Positions 53,827 to 63,655 are shown, counted from the stretch's first letter. The stretch is 64,000 bases of DNA from Paenibacillus aceti (GCF_003614185.1 NZ_KZ987724.1:4123068-4187067), one strand, 5' to 3'. The notes: generated by a model not told the origin, from the sequence alone. Program-made: numbers and translations.

Positions 53827-54297
53827 ATGAGCAAGTACGACGAAGCCATGAAGCTGCTGGAAGATAAAGTGGGCAACAAGGACGGCCTGATCTCTCTGTC
53901 CACTATCGCGCTGGAACCCGGGGCCGATGGCAAATACCGACCTGCCGCCCGCATTGTGGACGCCTATTATGAGGACGGCGCGTTCTACACCGTCACCTAC
54001 GCGACCTCAGGCAAGATGCAGCAGATCGCCAAAAACCCCGAAGTCGCCGTCTGTATCATCGTCGAAAACTTTACGGCCGATGGTATCGGTGAAAACCTGG
54101 GCTGGGTGTGTGACGAGAAAAACGCGGAAATGATGACAAAGCTGCGCACTATATTCGCCGCGTGGTATAACGAAGCCAATAACGACGAAGACCCTAACAC
54201 TTGCCTGCTGCGCATTCGCCTGACAAAGGGCCTGTGGAATGACGCCCACAAAGGGATCAGAAATGAGATTGATTTTGTCAATAAGACAGCCAATTAA
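53827..54297 (+). CDS. Pyridoxamine 5'-phosphate oxidase family (flavin-binding split barrel) protein
   Basis: 156 residues from ATG 53827 (AGGAGG 7 nt upstream). It has the split-barrel pattern: AARIVDAYYEDGAFYTVTYA near 45, GKMQQIAKNPEVAVCIIV near 70, and a C-terminal LRIRLTKGLWND. Such proteins bind FMN or F420-like cofactors, or heme. The substrate is unknown. Codon use is clearly more GC-rich than in neighbouring genes (many GCC, CTG and CGC codons). Together with the pseudogenes on both sides this suggests horizontal acquisition. Confidence 0.85.
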   Translation: MSKYDEAMKLLEDKVGNKDGLISLSTIALEPGADGKYRPAARIVDAYYEDGAFYTVTYATSGKMQQIAKNPEVAVCIIVENFTADGIGENLGWVCDEKNAEMMTKLRTIFAAWYNEANNDEDPNTCLLRIRLTKGLWNDAHKGIRNEIDFVNKTAN

Positions 54298-54629
54298 GTG
54301 GTCTACGTGGTTTCTATATTTTGCATATTAGGTTGCTGCCGTAAGGGTATAAACATACTGTGTGGTTCGCCTTATTGGATTAATGTGAAGTAGCCATTTG
54401 ATAACAGACAATGTTAGCTCAAAGGGAGTGTCCGCACACTCCCTATTTTTTGTCGTTACTTGTGATACGGTTCACCGTATCTATTGATAGGGTAAACTCA
54501 GACGAATCGGATACCACCCTACTTTAACATTACAATACAAGTACGCCAATTCACTTTTGCGTGTCTGCTTAATGTGTGATTAAGAACCTGTGGGCATGAT
54601 ATACTATTAATGAATGGAGCTGATTGCAG
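54298..54629. other. Intergenic region
   Basis: Apart from the terminator at 54424-54452 and the promoter region of the following pseudogene, I see nothing specific. Confidence 0.5.
54424..54452 (+). terminator. Intrinsic terminator
   Basis: GGGAGTGT-CCGC-ACACTCCC (54424-54443), then TATTTTTTG. Strong, plus strand; it probably ends the flavin-binding-protein transcript. Confidence 0.88.
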
Positions 54630-55479
54630 ATGAATGAACTGCTTGACCCTCGCAATGACTTTTTATTCAAACGGATTTTCGGCAGTGAGGAAAATCGTGA
54701 CTTCTGCTTGCCTTCTTAAACAAAACCTTTATGGAGGCCGACAGACACCTTTGACAGAGATCATTTTGCTGAATCCTTATACTGAAAGGGACGCTCCCCG
54801 CGACAAACAGTCGATATTGGACATTCGCGGTAAAACTGCGGATGGTGAACTTATCAACGTTGAAATACAACTATTCAACAAATACGATACCGAGAAACGT
54901 ACCCTTTTCTACTGGAGCAAGCTATACAGCGGACAGCTTCAAGAGGGCCAGTCTTATAAAGTATTGAAGAAATGTGTCACCATCAATATCCTGAACTACT
55001 CATTCCTGCCCAACAGCCAATATCATAACGTTTTCCATCTGCGTGAGGATCGAAGCGACATCCCGCTTATAGATGACATGGAATTGCATTTTCTTGAATT
55101 GCCCAAGCTTGGCGATCATGCGGCTCCTGTTGAGAGCGGTTGATTGGTTAACTGGTTACTTTTCTTGAGGGGTGTTGATAAATCTAATTGGGAGGTACTG
55201 GCAATGAACGAGCCTGTGTTGAAAAAAGCAATGGACACATTGGAATTTCTTAGTCAGGATGCCGAGGCCCGCCGATTGTATGAAGACAGACAAAAGTATC
55301 TGCATGATGAAGCTTCCATGATTGAAGGAGCATTGGCTGAAGGCGAAACTCGAGGCGAGAAAAAGAAAGCGGTCCAGATGGCTCTGGAGCTTCTCAAGCT
55401 TGGAGTGGATAAAACTATTATAGCTAAGGCCTCCGGGCTGTCTGAAGCTGAAATCATCGCTTTAAAAAAGAAAAGCTAA
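54630..55479 (+). pseudogene. Rpn-family PD-(D/E)XK nuclease/transposase-like gene, multiply broken
   Basis: Reconstructed, the protein begins MNELLDPRNDFLFKRIFGSE at 54630. The frame breaks at about 54703, where one missing base would restore LLAFLNKTFMEA. It breaks again at about 54745, where one missing base would restore GQTPLTEII. The nuclease core is then intact: SILDIRGKTADGELINVEIQ and YWSKLYSGQLQEGQSY. An in-frame TGA at 55141-55143 interrupts ESG-stop-LVNWLLFLRG, and the tail runs to 55479. Rpn proteins are recombination-promoting nucleases often found in multiple copies. Three independent lesions argue for true decay rather than error. Confidence 0.88.
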
Positions 55480-55490
55480 AGTGAAATGGT

Positions 55491-55527
55491 GAAGAGTCAG
55501 TCCAATGGAGACTGGCTCTTCATACTA
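55491..55527 (+). terminator. Hairpin after the Rpn pseudogene
   Basis: Arms GAAGAGTCAGTC and GACTGGCTCTTC with one mismatch, then ATACTATTTT. Confidence 0.7.
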
Positions 55528-55552
55528 TTTTAAGAACGCGAGGTAAGTTTTT

Positions 55553-55954
55553 ATGAAAATTAGTGTTTATACTGTCGGCGACAAAATGGAAAAATTCTAT
55601 CTTGAGGCCATTAAAGAATATGAGAAGCGACTGAGCTGCTACTGTAGCATTAAGCTCATTCACTTGAAGAAGGAACGCGATCTGCAAAAGAAGTTAAACC
55701 CCAGCTCATTTGTTATAGCCATCACAACTTCGGGGAAAAGCATCTCTTCGGAAGAACTGGCAGTTAAGCTCGATCAGGACGCATTATCTGGAGTCTCTGA
55801 CATCTCCATTGTTGTTGGTGCAAATCCACCTGAATACAATGAAACTTTGACACTGAGCCAGATGGAGATGAATTTCGGGTTACAAACCACGGTTCTTTTT
55901 GAACAGATTTATCGGGCATACCGAATAATCAATAATCACCCATACCATAAATAA
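55553..55954 (+). CDS. Short RlmH-like SPOUT methyltransferase paralogue
   Basis: 133 residues; canonical RlmH has about 159. N-terminal KISVYTVGDKMEKFYLEAIK and the middle SGKSISSEELAVKLDQDA match. The C-terminus EQIYRAYRIINNHPYHK is the RlmH signature tail. The knot region is altered: VVGANPPEYNE replaces the usual GG-S-G loop that holds S-adenosylmethionine. True RlmH methylates pseudouridine 1915 of 23S rRNA. This copy may have changed activity. It lies directly before a type III restriction system, convergent to it. In staphylococci the rlmH 3' end is the SCC integration site. Confidence 0.8.
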   Translation: MKISVYTVGDKMEKFYLEAIKEYEKRLSCYCSIKLIHLKKERDLQKKLNPSSFVIAITTSGKSISSEELAVKLDQDALSGVSDISIVVGANPPEYNETLTLSQMEMNFGLQTTVLFEQIYRAYRIINNHPYHK

Positions 55955-56020
55955 AACAATTTAAAGGACGTTCCTTTGATATTACTTCAAAAGAACGCTC
56001 TTTGAAGTTTGAATTGAATT

Positions 56021-58381
56021 TTAATAATTGTAGCCTCCAAATGACTCTGCTGCAAGAAAACCTTCTAAATTTGATCCTTCAGGAGCAAGACACTTTTTAA
56101 CAGCCTCGTTCACACTCTCACAATACAGAGGAAATGCTCTGCCGTTTTTAAGCACCCACACAGTGAAACCAACATTTTCTTCTTTCTGTATATGAGTATT
56201 CCAACGACCTTCTGTAACAAGTCGAATTTTTATTTCTGGCCCATTCCCGTATTTTTTTAAATCAAGTAACTTCCTACCTGCATCTCCTACTATGAGATGA
56301 TCACCTTTTGTGTCAATGGCTACTATCGCATTATCAACCCAAACAATAAAATCAGGGTTGAAATGGTTAGTCCCGCCCATATCTAATAAAGGAATCTCAA
56401 AAAAACCTCTTGACGGGTTTCTGAACCAAACTCTTTTGGTAGTATCAATTGCTATTGCAAACTTCTTCTCTAATTTATTCAACCCACTGTAGCCTTCATG
56501 TATAGCATTTTTAAATTCCACTAACTCTGAAGGATTTACAGTGAACTCAGGAACCTTGTATGTGCTTAAATCGCTGTGTATAACTACCGAATTATCAATG
56601 TAAGCTTTAACTACCTTTTTTGCAGCTTCTCGTATATTGTCCGCTGCTCGACTGCTATATTCAACTAGAGCATCAAATTTGGGGTTCTCAATGTCACAAA
56701 GATTGACTGCCTTCGGCTGGTATTTAGAAATTTCACGTATGAAAACCCATCTTGCAGTAACTCTGTTACTATGTTCAATTTCAACCCATTCTTCTTTCTG
56801 GCCGTTACTAGTTCCAATCGTTTGAAGTATTTGAATTCTGCCACCTTTACCGACAGTATTAACATCATCATTTGTATAATCGTGTATCTGTTCAATAATT
56901 CGTCTAATAGGCTCTTGAGCATTAGCTGAATAAACTGAAATCTCAGGAACAAACCTTTCCTTCTTAGGAGGAAGTGTTGGTTTCTTATCGGATTTTGACC
57001 CGCCTTTATAGATTGTTAAATTAATATCTGGTGATTCAACAATTAATTTAGACTCAACCTCAGCAAGCACTTGTTCAAATACACTTTTTTCATCAGTACG
57101 AATATAAAAGTAAGCTGTATTCAGTTCTGGACTTGGATAATGTTGGCGGCCAGGCTGCCTCAATACACGGCCAATAATTTGAGTAACCTGATCCTTTGAG
57201 CCCATGTCCTTGTCAATATAAGCAAAATATACTTCTGGATCATCCCATCCCTCTTGTAAAGAAAGGTTAAAAATAACATGCTTAAAATCCCCAGATATGA
57301 ACTTATCATAGTCCGCATCGCCACCTGAAAATAAATTAAACTCAGGTGGGGCTGGCTGTTTGGGACTAAACTTTAGATCACAATATACAGCTATGTCCGC
57401 AGGGTCTATCCCCTTCGTCTCAACCAAATACCTCCAAATTAAGATCGGGCGTGCACTCCGCTCAGAAAAGGGCTTATCCTCACTATCCTTAGCCAAACCC
57501 GTAACAACATTTGTATTACTGACATAGATAGATTTTGGTGTAAATGAAAGCCCTAATTCAGCAGCGGAATCCCCGACTTTTTCCATTTGCTCTAACATCT
57601 CATCAATAGCTATTTCCATCGGGGTTACGTAACCGCCCAAAAGAATATTCTGCTTAACAAGATGTGAATTAACAACTTCTGAGCTTTTCACAGATGTTAC
57701 AAAATCACTTTCACTCCATCCTTTATCTTGCTGAAGTCGATCAATAGTTCTTTTTAGAGCTTCGGGGATTCGCAGAGTTGCACTTGCAGCAATCAACGCA
57801 TCTGGTTCGAGTTCCAACAAAAGTTCAGTCTGCTGATTAGATAGGTTATGTCCTTCATCATATACAATGACAAACGGCCTTCTTCTTCCATGACTATCTC
57901 TTCTTTGTTTTAGCAGCTCCCAAAGAGATTTATCCGCACTATCAAGTTCAACTTGATAGATTTTACGATCTCCCTTTTCTTTATCTTTCTGATTAAATTT
58001 ACCTATAGTTGCAACGAGTACAAGACCTCTATCAGTTCTTTCAATATCCCAAAGCTTACAATCCAATAAGGGTTTTACATCAAAACCATCAAGCAAGTTT
58101 GCATACTTCCCAGACATTAAGTTGTAGTAAGTCTGCCAAACTACAACCCGACCCTTAGATAACCACAATACTATCGGCTCAACCGGAAGAGTAGAACGAA
58201 TCTGTGCAATAGAATCGGCTAAAATCAATGTTTTTCCACTACCCGTAATAGAAGATAGGTTCTGGTAAAACGGGACAATCTTTGTTCTAGTAATTGTAAG
58301 AGGATCCTCCAGGTAATGTACAAACCTGTCTGTTATTGTTGTAGAAGCCTTGATTTGAAAAGGCAGGAGCTCCACGATCAT
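56021..58381 (-). CDS. Type III restriction enzyme, Res subunit
   Basis: 786 residues. Superfamily-2 helicase motifs in order: Walker A SSITGSGKTLILADS near 47, the DEAD-like box VYDEGHNLSN near 173, SATLR near 198, and motif VI in TQIIGRVLRQPGRQ near 415. The C-terminal nuclease shows NPDFIVWVDN then IVAIDTKGDH, fitting a PD-(D/E)XK core near 690. Type III Res needs the Mod subunit and ATP to cut between inversely oriented sites. Its start overlaps the mod stop by 4 bp (58378-58381), so the pair is coupled. All motifs look intact. Confidence 0.93.
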   Translation of the reverse strand: MIVELLPFQIKASTTITDRFVHYLEDPLTITRTKIVPFYQNLSSITGSGKTLILADSIAQIRSTLPVEPIVLWLSKGRVVVWQTYYNLMSGKYANLLDGFDVKPLLDCKLWDIERTDRGLVLVATIGKFNQKDKEKGDRKIYQVELDSADKSLWELLKQRRDSHGRRRPFVIVYDEGHNLSNQQTELLLELEPDALIAASATLRIPEALKRTIDRLQQDKGWSESDFVTSVKSSEVVNSHLVKQNILLGGYVTPMEIAIDEMLEQMEKVGDSAAELGLSFTPKSIYVSNTNVVTGLAKDSEDKPFSERSARPILIWRYLVETKGIDPADIAVYCDLKFSPKQPAPPEFNLFSGGDADYDKFISGDFKHVIFNLSLQEGWDDPEVYFAYIDKDMGSKDQVTQIIGRVLRQPGRQHYPSPELNTAYFYIRTDEKSVFEQVLAEVESKLIVESPDINLTIYKGGSKSDKKPTLPPKKERFVPEISVYSANAQEPIRRIIEQIHDYTNDDVNTVGKGGRIQILQTIGTSNGQKEEWVEIEHSNRVTARWVFIREISKYQPKAVNLCDIENPKFDALVEYSSRAADNIREAAKKVVKAYIDNSVVIHSDLSTYKVPEFTVNPSELVEFKNAIHEGYSGLNKLEKKFAIAIDTTKRVWFRNPSRGFFEIPLLDMGGTNHFNPDFIVWVDNAIVAIDTKGDHLIVGDAGRKLLDLKKYGNGPEIKIRLVTEGRWNTHIQKEENVGFTVWVLKNGRAFPLYCESVNEAVKKCLAPEGSNLEGFLAAESFGGYNY

Positions 58382-60408
58382 TCACTTCCTTCATCATCGT
58401 TAAACCGGTCATTGTTCTCATTTAAACCAAGATGAGCAAGTATTTTGTCAGGTATCTTGTAGAAGTTTACGCTCTTGGCTTGATAGACTTCATATCGGGC
58501 GTACACATGATATGGCGGCTTTAAGCCTGCTTTCTTGGCCTCTTGAATAATCTTACTATAAGTGTCAATATCTAGTTGTCCTACAGAATCTTCACCATTC
58601 CATACTATGAAGTACCCTTCATCTAAATCATTTTTACCAACTAAGAACTCAAACCCGGGTTTATCTATTCTTTGTAAATATAGATTTGCCCTTTTTTCAT
58701 CTTCCCAATGAGAAGTAATAACGACATCAACCAATTCATCCTTCTTCATTGAAAGAACAGTGTTAGCATCTATTTGCTTAGTGAGCAACTGGAATTGAAA
58801 TCCAGCATTGATGGGTTCAGCCACTTGTACTAACCTACCATGTTCATCTGGTCTTTCCCCAGTAATCACCCTTTTTAACCTTAACTGTGTTAAACTACGG
58901 GCATATTTATCCCCTTTATCAGGACTCCCCTGCTCGATAAGAATGAATCGTCTTTGGGCAGCAGTCTCCTTGTTTAGCTCAAGTACCGCATGCCCTGTTG
59001 TCCCCGATCCTGCATATGGGTCAAGTACGAGTCCATTGGAAGGACACCACAGTTGAATTATTTTTTTAATCAATTTAAGTGGCTTAACTGTTTGAAAATT
59101 ATGTCCTTTTCCTACGATAGCATCAAGCTCATTTATTCCCGACTGGCTGTGCCCAGACTCTTCATGGTCCCAAGACTGGGCACCAATGACATCAGGCTCG
59201 GTGTAATCGTCGTCCGCCCAATACGTCATAGGTACTTTACCTTGCTTTACTTTATTTAGATGTCGTTTTATATAGGGTCTTCCGAAGCCATCTCCAGAAA
59301 AGTAGAGTATTGGCCAGACCTCTGTATCCCTTACTCTAATGGCTTGATCTCTAGACTTTTTAATTATTTCGTGATTATAAATCTCTTCATCTGTTACTAC
59401 AGGATTATTATCAAGGTTATGCTCAGACATTACTTGTGGTATAGGAGCAGACTTTATAACTAATGCCTTAACTCGACCATCTTGAATATCCTTCTCAACA
59501 TACTTACTTCCCCAGGCCTCCAGCCAACTTTTCATAGTTTTTTTAGGATTGGACCATGCTCTTGCACCTGGATAATGTAGTGCTCCAGTGAAAGGAGATT
59601 GTATTGCATATCTATCCTTTTCAGATGGAGTTGCTACTGTAGGATCACCGTTTGTTTTCCATGGACCGTCTGGATCATTATCAGGATTTCTATACTTTTG
59701 ATCCATTGCTTCATCCCGTGATAGAAGACCTGTCTTTACCAACGTCTTATCCTTTGCATAAACAAGAACATATTCTGTTGCCGTGGACAGGTGTTTACTA
59801 TCATTCTTCGGAGAATAAGACTTCTGCCAGTTAATAATTCCTATTCTGTTTTGTTCGCCGAATACTTCATCCAACATCATACCAAGATGGAATAACTCAT
59901 TCTCATCTATACATATAGCCAACACCCCGTTTGGCTTCAGCATTACCCTCATCATGTTAAGACGCGGTAACATGGCCTTCATCCATTTAGTGTGCCTTGA
60001 ACCATCTTCAAGAGAAACAAGCCCCCCTAATTCCGGATCATTAGGGTCTGTATCCCATTTATCGTTGTAACGGAAGTATTGCCCAGTATTATACGGTGGG
60101 TCTGTGACTATCAGGTCTACTTGACCTCGATATTTATATAATGTGACCATGGCTTGAAGATTTTCACCTTCAATCAATAAATTCTTGCTTTGTTCATGTT
60201 CCGACCCCACGGACAAGGACTTATTGACACGGGTAACTCGTGGTCTAACCTTTTTATCTATTTCCTTTGCAGTTCTTTTACCGTAAAAGCTCAGAGCAAC
60301 TCCACCACTTACCATACTTTTAACAAGCTTTATTAAATCCTCTTTGTCAAGAAGATCAAGTTGATCCAGATCATTTGCCGATACAGCTCCATACTGCTTT
60401 TTGAGCAT
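58378..60408 (-). CDS. Type III modification methyltransferase, Mod subunit
   Basis: 676 residues from ATG 60408 (GGAGG 9 nt upstream). The catalytic motif DPPYNTG lies near 115 and the S-adenosylmethionine motif DPYAGSGTTGHAVLELN near 470. That is the beta-class order typical of N6-adenine methylation by type III Mod. The region between them is the variable target-recognition part, which sets the site; the site cannot be read from sequence. I saw no simple-sequence repeat in the gene of the kind that makes phase-variable mod genes. Confidence 0.93.
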   Translation of the reverse strand: MLKKQYGAVSANDLDQLDLLDKEDLIKLVKSMVSGGVALSFYGKRTAKEIDKKVRPRVTRVNKSLSVGSEHEQSKNLLIEGENLQAMVTLYKYRGQVDLIVTDPPYNTGQYFRYNDKWDTDPNDPELGGLVSLEDGSRHTKWMKAMLPRLNMMRVMLKPNGVLAICIDENELFHLGMMLDEVFGEQNRIGIINWQKSYSPKNDSKHLSTATEYVLVYAKDKTLVKTGLLSRDEAMDQKYRNPDNDPDGPWKTNGDPTVATPSEKDRYAIQSPFTGALHYPGARAWSNPKKTMKSWLEAWGSKYVEKDIQDGRVKALVIKSAPIPQVMSEHNLDNNPVVTDEEIYNHEIIKKSRDQAIRVRDTEVWPILYFSGDGFGRPYIKRHLNKVKQGKVPMTYWADDDYTEPDVIGAQSWDHEESGHSQSGINELDAIVGKGHNFQTVKPLKLIKKIIQLWCPSNGLVLDPYAGSGTTGHAVLELNKETAAQRRFILIEQGSPDKGDKYARSLTQLRLKRVITGERPDEHGRLVQVAEPINAGFQFQLLTKQIDANTVLSMKKDELVDVVITSHWEDEKRANLYLQRIDKPGFEFLVGKNDLDEGYFIVWNGEDSVGQLDIDTYSKIIQEAKKAGLKPPYHVYARYEVYQAKSVNFYKIPDKILAHLGLNENNDRFNDDEGSE

Positions 60409-61014
60409 ATAGTAAAACCTCCAATTTAACACTTGTATGACTTTAATTCAAGAAGCAGTTTAAAACCTACACCTTTAAGTATCTCTTTTTTACCGAAGAT
60501 AGTCAAAACCTTATTCTACAAATCTCCCTCTTGATACACTAAAACTGCAGTATTAGGTTTGCTATTTTCTATAGAAATATAGATATAATAAGCTGATTAG
60601 TAACGCAATCATTACTAAATAGAACTAGCATCCATATTCCAGTAAAAGATGAACTACACATATCTGATTTATCGTGATTAACAATAGTGGCTGCACAATA
60701 CTGGCTCGAGCAAAAATAAAGAGAGCAACCAATTCCTCGCTTGCTCTCTTCAGTCGCTATATCTAACACCCTCCCGCCTTCCGGCGAGCAGCTCATACGC
60801 TATATGGTACGATGAACCATTTCATGTACGTCGTACCATATGCCGATTATGGTTCTTTATCACTTCGTTATAAACCCTTTCAAGCTTTCTTCCTGATAGA
60901 ATGGCCTATTGATCGAGGTTTTCTAAAAATACGATGCTGCGATATACCGCACAATGCTCTTCGTCTTCTTATTAAGCAACAACCTCCATGAATTGTAACA
61001 TTGGAATAATGCTT
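60409..61014. other. Intergenic region with two hairpins
   Basis: 60712-60750: arms AAGAGAGCAA/TTGCTCTCTT with a U-run on the minus strand, a probable terminator for the zinc-ribbon gene's long 3' end. 60802-60841: arms ATATGGTACGA and TCGTACCATAT (11 bp, 18-nt loop), role unknown. No gene is supported; the short open frames have no start signals. Confidence 0.6.
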
Positions 61015-61686
61015 TTATGCACTTTCCTCAAACTTGTAATTGCAGAAACGACATATCTTCGCTCTCGCCTTTACGATCTCTGCACATTGAGGACATTCTT
61101 TCGTGTCGTTGCCGCTGTTGTTATATTGCTTAAGGCTTTCAACCTCGCTGGTTATCAGCTCTTGCTGATTAAGCATATGCTGCTCATAATTGCTCTTGGT
61201 TTCATCTATCAAGGCCTCGTAATGCTTATGTTCTCGAATGATTTCGTCTCGCAAAGCGTCTATCTCTTCCTTGAGTGCATTTTTCCTCACTTCTGCTTCC
61301 TGTTGCCGCTGCCTTGCTTGTCTAAGCATCGCCTTGGCCTTGCTTTTCCATTTAAGCCCGAACAGAAAGACGACGATCCCAAGAATAGCAACACCTACGA
61401 CAGCAGCGAGAAAATGATTCAAAGCTTCTTCATCTACAAGCCCCGTTATAACACTGAAGAAAAAAATAAGAGTACCGACGACTCTAGCCAGTGAACCGAA
61501 AAAGCCCAGCAAACCGCCGCCAACTTCGGTTCCTAATGCTACAGCCTTGCACTGCTCGTATTCCTTCTCAAGACTCTTGAGTTTGGCCTTCATTGGCTCT
61601 GTTTTAAGCTTCAAGTCCTTCTCTAGTTGCTCCATTTTTATCTTGAAGGCATCAGAGGTATTTATTGTCCTGATAAATTGCTGCAT
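61015..61686 (-). CDS. Membrane protein with coiled coils and C-terminal zinc ribbon
   Basis: 223 residues from ATG 61686. An upstream extension of the frame would run into the SLH gene and lacks a ribosome site. A coiled coil (about 15-55) is followed by two membrane segments (about 60-85, 95-120). A second long coiled coil (about 125-190) precedes a zinc ribbon with two Cys pairs: CPQCAEIVKARAKICRFC. The architecture suggests a stress or envelope-associated scaffold. No known family assigned. It follows the SLH protein by 44 bp and is probably cotranscribed. Confidence 0.75.
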   Translation of the reverse strand: MQQFIRTINTSDAFKIKMEQLEKDLKLKTEPMKAKLKSLEKEYEQCKAVALGTEVGGGLLGFFGSLARVVGTLIFFFSVITGLVDEEALNHFLAAVVGVAILGIVVFLFGLKWKSKAKAMLRQARQRQQEAEVRKNALKEEIDALRDEIIREHKHYEALIDETKSNYEQHMLNQQELITSEVESLKQYNNSGNDTKECPQCAEIVKARAKICRFCNYKFEESA

Positions 61687-61729
61687 ACGATTGTTCACTC
61701 CTTTCTTGGCTAAAGGGTTGCTCGTATAT

Positions 61730-63484
61730 CTACAGATTGATCCGCCGAATCGAATTGTTCCCGGCATCGAACAGAATAATGTTCCCAGCTTTATCAAAGG
61801 TTATCTGATCTATTGACTCAATAGGGTTGCCGTCGTTATATATCAAATCAGTGCCGCGGACAAAATAGTTGAGGTTGCCTGCCGTATCCATCTCATATAC
61901 GGTATCTCCACTCGAAAAGTAAAACTTGCCATTGTACGATGTAATCGACTCAAGTGCAAATGTATTAATCGTCTTGATCGTTTTGATCTTCCTTGGGAAA
62001 AGCTGAATAGCATTCAATGTCCGTGTCCCGGCATCCAGAATATAAATCGCTTGTTCATTGTAAACAATTGCCGCTTTCCCACTGAAAGCACTGCTGCTGT
62101 TTTCCTTGGTGCTAGCGATAATTTTGCTTTGTTCACCTTTCTTGGCTTGCAAAATATAGCTATCAAGTACTTTGTTGTTATCGTCACGGGACACGATGCC
62201 ATATATCACTTCATCTTCACGAATGGCATGCACAAAACTGAGGTAGCTTTGATACCCAAACCCTTCATCGCTACCATACGAAAACAGGTCTACAGAAGGC
62301 TGCACCTGATGCAAGCGTGTATCCGCAGTTGCGGAAAAATAACCGCCAGAAACGTGAATAGACCCTACAAGCACCTTGTCTGCCTGATAATTGTACGCCA
62401 GCAATTGCTGTTTGCGGTTTTCCTTATCATTCAGGGGAAATAAATCATCCGGCTTGTTGTCTCTCGTATCCATCGTGCTGACAGTCCCATTAGCAGACGT
62501 AAATTTGCGGATGCTTCTATTCCGGCTGTTTAGAAAATAAATGTTGTCCGCTTTATCAATCACCATACTGTCAATGTAGCTTATCTTGGCCTGCGACACA
62601 GGGCCGTCCGTGTTTCCCGATCCAGTACCCCCAACCAGTGTGTCAACGGTAAACTTGTCGGATTGCTCTGGCTTTTCTGGTGTTTGTGGCAATGAAGGAG
62701 CCGGGTTGCTTGGCGTTTTATTGTTGTCTGGCAATGTTGGCGTTGGCGTAACTGGTGTTGTCACATCCGTATTATTTCCACCCACATCTTTGTTGTCGTT
62801 GCCATACTGATATGCTCTCCAAAGAAGCACAGCGGCCTCGGCACGAGTAACTGTTGCTTGGGGGCGGAAGGTCTCGTCCTGATAGCCAGATACCAAGCCA
62901 TTCTCAATAGCGATGGCAACATAGTCCTTGGCCGATTCAGAGATTCCCTCATAATCCTTGAACATAGCTTCCAGTGTACTGTGGTCAGGCAGACGGGTTG
63001 CATCATACCCTTTCAATTTAACCAACGCCACAGTAATGTCTTCTCTGAGTGCAGGCTGATTAGGATTAAAAACATACTGGCCGTTCGCAGTTCGATACCC
63101 TGTCATATAATCTTTGACAGCTTCAACAAATGGGGATGCCCAATTGGTTACAGGAACATCGGCAAAGGATGAGTAATTGACCTTCTTCACTCCAATACCT
63201 GATGCGGCAATCATGATCTTGGCAAATTCAGCCCGTGTAATCGTATTGTTGGGCCGAAATTTACCGTCAGGGTAGCCACTGATGACTTTGCGATTCACCA
63301 TTTCAGCTATGTATTTGTAGGCCCAGTTGGTTTGAGGTAGATCGGTGAAACTTACGGTTTGCTGTGCTGCATCTGCACCCTGCCACTCCTCGCCATAGGA
63401 TGGCAAAGCAGCGAACGCAGTTGTTGCGATACTTGAAAATGAAAATATTAACGCTGCGATGCCAAGAATAAACTTTCTCATCAT
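61730..63484 (-). CDS. SLH-domain surface protein with beta-propeller-like C-terminus
   Basis: 584 residues from the first of two adjacent ATGs (63484; AGGAGG 9 nt upstream). A signal peptide ending FAALP is followed by three SLH repeats: FTDLPQTNWAYKYIAEMVN, then SFADVPVTNWASPFVEAVKD and a third with GLVSGYQDETFRPQATVTRA. The repeats bind pyruvylated secondary wall polymer. A Pro/Thr linker (about 240-290) leads to a C-terminal domain with NHL/propeller-like strands (ADNIYFLNSRNRSIRKF, and a matching AGNIILFDAGNNSIRRI at the end). It is therefore non-covalently anchored to the wall. Ligand unknown. Confidence 0.9.
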   Translation of the reverse strand: MMRKFILGIAALIFSFSSIATTAFAALPSYGEEWQGADAAQQTVSFTDLPQTNWAYKYIAEMVNRKVISGYPDGKFRPNNTITRAEFAKIMIAASGIGVKKVNYSSFADVPVTNWASPFVEAVKDYMTGYRTANGQYVFNPNQPALREDITVALVKLKGYDATRLPDHSTLEAMFKDYEGISESAKDYVAIAIENGLVSGYQDETFRPQATVTRAEAAVLLWRAYQYGNDNKDVGGNNTDVTTPVTPTPTLPDNNKTPSNPAPSLPQTPEKPEQSDKFTVDTLVGGTGSGNTDGPVSQAKISYIDSMVIDKADNIYFLNSRNRSIRKFTSANGTVSTMDTRDNKPDDLFPLNDKENRKQQLLAYNYQADKVLVGSIHVSGGYFSATADTRLHQVQPSVDLFSYGSDEGFGYQSYLSFVHAIREDEVIYGIVSRDDNNKVLDSYILQAKKGEQSKIIASTKENSSSAFSGKAAIVYNEQAIYILDAGTRTLNAIQLFPRKIKTIKTINTFALESITSYNGKFYFSSGDTVYEMDTAGNLNYFVRGTDLIYNDGNPIESIDQITFDKAGNIILFDAGNNSIRRINL

Positions 63485-63655
63485 GCTTTGTATCCTCCTG
63501 TACATTTGTTTAGTGCATCTATCATTCATAGATGTCATTAGGCATATTTTACTATATCGATCAAAAAAGGTCACTTATAAATGTACTTAATATGAACTTT
63601 GATGGTGTTATGCTGATCTTTCAACTCCTCTACGCTTTACATTAGAGGTGATATC

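Noticed and set aside
58378-60408. Phase-variable mod gene
   Set aside because: I looked for tandem simple repeats near the start and in the body and found none.
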